In this document: positions 59,748 to 64,000 of the stretch, piece by piece
How positions within the stretch are numbered: the first letter of the stretch is position 1
Layout of the letters: every line of letters starts with the position of its first letter
Assembly: GCA_023374045.1 (NCBI GenBank)
Contig: CM041778.1
Span: 362,054,831-362,118,830, forward strand
Direction of reading: 5' to 3'
DNA: 64,000 nt
Source: Limonium bicolor
Lineage: Eukaryota; Streptophyta; Magnoliopsida; Caryophyllales; Plumbaginaceae
The notes under the pieces: model-generated
What the model was told of the DNA's origin: nothing
The model's input: the letters and a program-made list of their open reading frames with translations, nothing else
Databases searched by the model: none
Position numbers and translations under genes: made by a program

Positions 59748-60705
59748 TGTAACACCCCAACTCTAAATCCCATAATTAGCGTTTAACAAACTCCAACATA
59801 ACAGCAAACCACAGCAGAAATGACTTAAACAGATTCGGTGTTACCGCCGCCAGCCACCCAAGTGGCTGACAAGGCCTTTCCTCCCAACACGTTACGGTCC
59901 GAATGACTGGAAATACATTACAATCTCCTTAAAAAACATACTGAGTCGCTAAATCTTAATTAATACAACACACGTCTAAATACATCTTATAACAAAATCA
60001 AAATGAATCCCAAGTCCTAAGTGTACCCCGCCTACTCTCGGTCGGGTCTGATCTCCTTCGCGTACCTGTGAATGGTTGGCCATAAAATGGCTCAGCAAAA
60101 CGAATTGCTGGTATGGAATCGTGTAGCCCACGTGCGACCGGGCTACACTCAACTAATTGGTCGGATGAATATGCGATTAATTATTTAACAGACATGCATG
60201 TATAATGAAATATTGTAACACTCAGCATACCAATCACATAGTCCACAAATAATCAACAAGTGATCCTACTCAACGGGATCAAATCATCACAACAGGGTTA
60301 GCCTTCTTTCATCTCTTAACCTCAATTTACGTTTTAACCCTTCAGTCCTCCCATGCCTTTCTCTTTTCGATTAATGCAATGCTCTCATTGGTATTGTTTA
60401 TGTCCCAATATTTTTTCTTACAATCCATACAACGGAATTGTGCATATACATTTAAAATCCTCAAGACAGTCTGAAATTTTGAGACTGCTTACAGTTTTAA
60501 CTTAGGGCAGGTGGCCCGTACCAAGTGAACACTACGCATCACAAACCAATAATCTGTGCTGATAGTGGCATACATACATAAATATATATACATATAACTC
60601 ACCCCTGTCAATGATCAAATGCCAAAGACGGGGAGCCAATCGCTTGGCTCCGGGGCAGCACAGTCCGTAGACGCTCTCCAACGAGGTTGGTTCTATTATA
60701 GGTAC
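59748..60705 (-). repeat. 5' LTR of element D, truncated by F
   Basis: Matches 48716-49660 closely. Stops at GGTAC (60701-60705), the presumed left TSD of F; the uninterrupted left LTR continues there with CACCCTCTC. Confidence 0.88.
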
Positions 60706-62508
60706 TGATGCACTGATTATTGATCTATCTTTTGAGTGCTTTGAACCCTTGTTTTCCATATTTTTTACTTAGGATTATGCATTAACCATCTTGTTTCCAT
60801 GTTATTTTGGCTTAGGACATGATTAGGAAGGAGTTTAGATCTTTTGGAACAAAAAGAGGAAAATTTACACATGTCCGGATGGGCAGACACGGACACGTTA
60901 TACTTGTCTGGGAAACTTGCGCGGACACAAATGCGGACATCTCCAGATCGAGTTTCCCCTCTACACCCACGTCCGCACGCGGACAGAAATGCGGACAAGT
61001 ATAGATCTCACCAGGACACTCACGTCCGCACGCGGACAGAAACGCAGACACGTATAGATCTCACCAGGACAACCATGTCCATACATGGACAGAAACGCGG
61101 ACAAGTGCAAATCTCGTCAGGACACCCCTGTCCGTATGCGGACACAAACGCGGACAAGACACAACACCGAAAGTAAATTGCTGTCGATAAGATTAAACGC
61201 CGAAAGTTTCCACTAATCTAAATTATGCACTCCCCTAATTGTCTGTCTACGCCGAAAGTTTGTCTCCACTAAATTCTAGCTAATTTCCCACGTCTGTCTT
61301 TGCTTTCCTCCTATAAATACCACACACTTCATCCATCTTAGACACATCTGATCATCGATCATTCCTCTTCCTCCATTCTTCACTCCATCTATTCTGTTCA
61401 TTTACATAACACCTCTCCCATACTCCATCTCCATACACATACACATATTCAAACACCAACACACCTCGCTACAACCACATTTTCACTCCGATATCTCCAC
61501 ACAAAAATCATACACATTACTTCGCACACACGCCACACAAAATCTCACGTCCGGATTTGTGTCCGGATTTGTGTCCGACCCAACCCATCCGGACGGCTCA
61601 CAAACATTTCCAGAAATTCCATTTTCGCTTCATTTCCATCAAGTTCACTTCATTGTCGCCAATTCCAACCTCCAAACCAGCATAGCGCAAGGACGAAGGG
61701 CGGAGCAAGCAAAAGGATCTTCGTAACAGATGATTTCTCCTAACTCTCTCTTATTTATGCTTTCAATTGCTATGTCTAGCTAAGAGGATTTACTCTGGGG
61801 GAGGCGATGTTGTAATTAGTTAAACTTTGCATTATTTTACTGCTTAATTGAGACTATTTGGATTGCTCAGGTTAATGCTTTTAAGTGCTTTTAATAAACG
61901 TCATGAACTTATTATAAGCCTTCGAATCGTGTTATGATCAGATAAGGTGATTAGCATTGACGGTCCTATTAACCTGTTGCATGTGGTAATTACAATCAGA
62001 TAGATTATATTAGCAGTTAGGTGCTTTAGTCCGGTCCAAACCAGACTAGTAATTCAGTGCGATAAAACCATCTAGATATACTCGTTAACTTTAGATTAGA
62101 GCTACGCGTCCTATCTAGATGAGCTATCTGGGATTATGACTTAATACAGAATAGATATTTGAAAATTACAAGCCGATCCAAGTCTCCGTTAAAGTAGTAG
62201 GATATGCAGAACCTAGCTAGTGAAACAACTCCCTGAACCTAGAGTCCCGTTCATACTTCATATCTATCACTTTAATTTATCTGCTATTTATTTTCTGTCT
62301 ATTATTGATTCCAAAACCAAAACAACCCCTCTTTCGTTACCCATTGCCTGAGGCTAGACTTATTTTCTTCAAGTCCCGCGGATTGATACCTGGTTGCTTC
62401 TTAATTGCTATACTACTGTGACCGGGATTTTTGCAACCCGACGGTCTGTTGATTTGTTATTTTCTAGGATTATTTCTTGGCTTTTAATATATCAATTAAA
62501 CCCTTGCA
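60706..62508 (+). repeat. 5' LTR of element F
   Basis: 1803 bp, ends just before the primer site. U5 at 62360-62450 has CTATACTACTGTGACCGGGATT and GCAACCCG as in A and G. Start inferred from the break in D. Confidence 0.8.
60870..61320 (+). promoter_or_regulatory. LTR F promoter: four 53-bp palindrome repeats upstream of TATA
   Basis: GTCCGC-AC-GCGGAC at 60971 and 61024, GTCCAT-AC-ATGGAC at 61077 and GTCCGT-AT-GCGGAC at 61130, exactly 53 bp apart, each followed by AGAAACGCGGACAAG-type sequence. TATA box CTATAAATAC at 61311. A second cluster of TCCGGA and TCCGAC motifs is at 61551-61602. Confidence 0.75.
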
Positions 62509-62511
62509 AAA

Positions 62512-62529
62512 TGGCGCCGTTGCCGGAGA
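62512..62529 (+). other. Primer-binding site of element F (tRNA-Asp type)
   Basis: TGGCGCCGTTGCCGGAGA three bases after the LTR end. Confidence 0.9.
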
Positions 62530-63073
62530 CTTGACTTTGTTTAGTCCCTAGCCTTGGTTAATTCATTGTTCTGTTGTATTATTTGCTTTCTATTTTTATT
62601 TGTTTCGCAATTCAGTTTATTATTTTAATTGTTTTTGGTAATTCAATTTGTTTTGTTGCTATTTGTATTTACTGTTTAATTTTGTGTTGTTTTAATCTTT
62701 TTATTGTTATTGTCATTTAATATTCCAGTTATTTTTTTATATCGTCATTTTAAATTCTGCTATTTAAATTCAGTTATTTATTTATCGTCATTTAAATTTC
62801 CTTGTCATTTAAATTCCAAGTCATTTATTTTTGTCATTTAATTTTAGTAATTTAATTTCTGTTATTTAATTTTTACTGTCATTTAAATTCCTGCAATTTA
62901 ATTCTGTCTTTTTAATTTTTATTTTACAGCTCCCATTTCCTTTACTGCATTAATTTATTAATTTTGTTTTATTTAATTCTGAAAAAAAATGGCAATGGAT
63001 TTGGTTGTCAATTATTTTTGTTTTGTTTTTATTAGTTTATTTTGTTCTTAGTTCTTATTATTTCTAGCTAATA
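62530..63073 (+). repeat. Element F leader with GTCATTTAAATTCC-type repeats
   Basis: T-rich, with degenerate GTCATTTAAATTCC repeats at 62705-62910 like the leader of A. No hairpin array and no ORF. Confidence 0.65.
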
Positions 63074-63775
63074 ATGGCAAGTGAGGAGCAATTCATATGG
63101 GAATCGTATTATTCCCAAGATATATATTGCTCATATTGTACGGGACCTCATGAGATCGATAATTGTCTTGAATTTCAAGAGCAATTATGGTTAGAGGATC
63201 AACCAGACTACCTGCAGAATATAGGTGTTCCACAACACAATACAATCATAAACAATGTTGTCGAACAACCTGAGGGAGAAAACCCCTACATGAACAAACT
63301 GAAGTTCTTTGCTGATTTGGAAGACACAGTTGCGGAGTTAAAAACTCAGCTAGTTCTAATATTGCAAAAACCAAGGAGCAAAGCGGTTCATAACGGAGTA
63401 CACCCTACTGCAGACGGTTTTCTTTTCTCCTTCTCCTTGCTCTATCCAGAAGACGAGGATGCTTACATCCTCGAATTTGAGAAGAAAGAACCACCACCAC
63501 TTTGCCAATATCAAAACCTTGTCAAGCCTCACCTATACAAGGAAGATGTTTACATCCTCCAATTTGAGGAAGAACAGAAATCAACACCTGGTCTTCTGCT
63601 TGAGACCCGTTACCGTCAATACCTCCTCAAGAACCAGGTTTTGTGGAGCATTTATTTTCCTATTCTATTTGTTGAGGTAACATGTTGTTTTGATCCAGGT
63701 GGTTCAATCCTGATTGCTGGCCACTTCGTATCCCCATTGGCACCACTGTCAACTTTTATTTTTGATCTTGGATAA
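63074..63775 (+). CDS. Element F knuckle protein with YILxFEE repeats and FDLG tail, intact
   Basis: 233 codons with no break, from ATG 63074 (AATGGC context, first ATG of the frame). Residues 16-32 hold a knuckle-like CSYCTGPHEIDNC. Residues 75-100 are helix-prone. Acidic repeats are DEDAYILEFEKKE (near 126) and KEDVYILQFEEE (near 156). From about residue 185 the chain is hydrophobic (VLWSIYFPILFVEVTCCFDPGG) and ends LSTFIFDLG. The order and C-terminus match the 2470-4239 protein of A (C-terminal 50 residues strongly alike) and B. The gag particle domain is missing. This is the clearest intact member of the family; it may bind the element RNA and attach it to a partner Gag, which is inference. 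Confidence 0.75.
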   Translation: MASEEQFIWESYYSQDIYCSYCTGPHEIDNCLEFQEQLWLEDQPDYLQNIGVPQHNTIINNVVEQPEGENPYMNKLKFFADLEDTVAELKTQLVLILQKPRSKAVHNGVHPTADGFLFSFSLLYPEDEDAYILEFEKKEPPPLCQYQNLVKPHLYKEDVYILQFEEEQKSTPGLLLETRYRQYLLKNQVLWSIYFPILFVEVTCCFDPGGSILIAGHFVSPLAPLSTFIFDLG

Positions 63776-63782
63776 CGAAGTG

Positions 63783-63836
63783 AGAGTCTAGCCAGAGACT
63801 CTAACTCCGGGCAGCTTGGTGGGAGGCAACCCACCG
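63783..63836 (+). promoter_or_regulatory. Twin RNA hairpins after the stop codon (element F)
   Basis: Hairpin 1 is AGAGTCT-AGCCAG-AGACTCT; hairpin 2 is GGTGGG-AGGCAA-CCCACC. They sit eight bases after the TAA. Stems differ in sequence from A and B but pair fully. Confidence 0.75.
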
Positions 63837-64000
63837 GTTTGTATCTCTTTTCGCTTTCTTGGTTTAGTTGTTTATTTTACTCTTTGTTTTTATTTTGTGG
63901 TGTGTTAACAGATGTTGTGCATATTGCAAGAGCCTTGGCTCTTATTTTCTACTAATGGTTTTGTCTGTTTCCACTTGAGTTCTCCTAGCCTTGCAGATTC

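Larger units (their letters stand above)
48716..60705 (-). mobile_element. Element D: decayed chromovirus-like Ty3/gypsy with 5.57-kb LTRs, inserted in E gag
   Basis: LTR-left 48716-54282 and LTR-right 59748-60705 (cut by F) begin identically (TGTAACACCCCAACTCTAAATC) and match over 950 bp. The Met-type primer site sits beside the right LTR on the complement, so D reads right to left. The interior is about 5.5 kb with heavily decayed pol. LTRs of this length and the TGTTACA...TGGTATCAGAGC junction fit Tekay/Del-type chromoviruses, from memory. Confidence 0.85.
60706..64000 (+). mobile_element. Element F: non-autonomous Athila-like retrotransposon, right end outside window
   Basis: LTR 60706-62508 (TGATGCAC...CTTGCA), primer site, repeat-rich leader, one intact ORF and twin hairpins, in the same order as A and B. 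It interrupts the LTR of D and is therefore the last step of the H-E-D-F series. The 3' LTR lies outside the window. Sequence 63837-64000 is T-rich 3' noncoding DNA with CCACTTGAGTTCT as in B. Confidence 0.85.

Noticed and set aside
60971..61143. Regularly spaced repeats considered as a CRISPR-like array
   Set aside because: Only four units, the 'spacers' are repeats too, and the sequence is within a plant LTR.
60812..61176. Several overlapping Cys/His/Arg-rich ORFs on both strands
   Set aside because: They follow from the 53-bp palindrome repeats in the F LTR; the symmetry opens both strands.

Overview
The window looks like nuclear DNA of a flowering plant, probably a eudicot, and almost all of it is transposable-element sequence. 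No host gene, rRNA, tRNA or CRISPR array could be supported. The evidence is several LTR retrotransposons with plant-type primer-binding sites (tRNA-Asp-like TGGCGCCGTTG and initiator-Met-like TGGTATCAGAGC), a spliced Mutator-like transposase, a plant-mobile-domain gene fragment, and a strict nesting pattern with target-site duplications (TSDs).

Layout, using letters for elements. A (1 to 26230, +) is an Athila-like element whose 5' LTR runs off the left edge and whose 3' LTR is split twice. The first split is element B (5726-16601, TSD TTCGA/GTCGA). B's own 3' LTR is split by a 4.49-kb solo LTR, C (10981-15470, TSD ACTAA). The second split is an 8.4-kb MULE (17109-25557, 9-bp TSD TTATGTAAT). 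A sits inside a SIRE-like Ty1-copia element on the minus strand (26231 to about 35.6 kb). That copia also carries a 5.56-kb solo LTR, J (27981-33540), and a 186-bp LTR-like mini-element, I (35280-35465, TSD GTCTT). To the right is an autonomous-type Athila element H (minus; integrase and RNase H at 44442-45959). H is interrupted by element G (35827-43255, minus, TSD AGGAC) and by E (from 45960, +). E's gag is interrupted by D (48716-60705, a chromovirus-like element with 5.57-kb LTRs, minus). D's LTR is interrupted by F (from 60706, +), which runs off the right edge.

How the parts relate. A, B, E, F, G and H share Athila-type ends (TGATAA... starts, a tRNA-Asp-type primer site where visible), but B, F and G lack pol and must have depended on proteins supplied by relatives such as H. 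A, B and F encode a gag-derived protein that keeps a CxxCxGxHxxxxC knuckle, gains acidic YILxFEE-type repeats, and ends in a conserved hydrophobic FDPG/FDLG tail. Their noncoding RNA is more conserved than their proteins. Twin hairpins with compensatory changes follow the stop codon in A, B and F. A module of about 170 nt plus a second block is shared by A, B and G. A CAATG-AGGA-CATTG hairpin is shared by B, G and H. Each LTR family also has its own array of CpG-rich palindromes upstream of the TATA box.

The MULE encodes a decayed transposase fused to an OTU protease-like domain. It also holds a separate small ORF resembling a MULE N-terminal domain and a 5'-truncated plant mobile domain gene. 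Most coding regions are broken by stops of C-to-T type, as expected for old methylated transposons. The intact-looking ORFs are the A C-terminal ORF (2470-4239), the F ORF (63074-63775) and the 150-residue ORF in the MULE (21840-22292).
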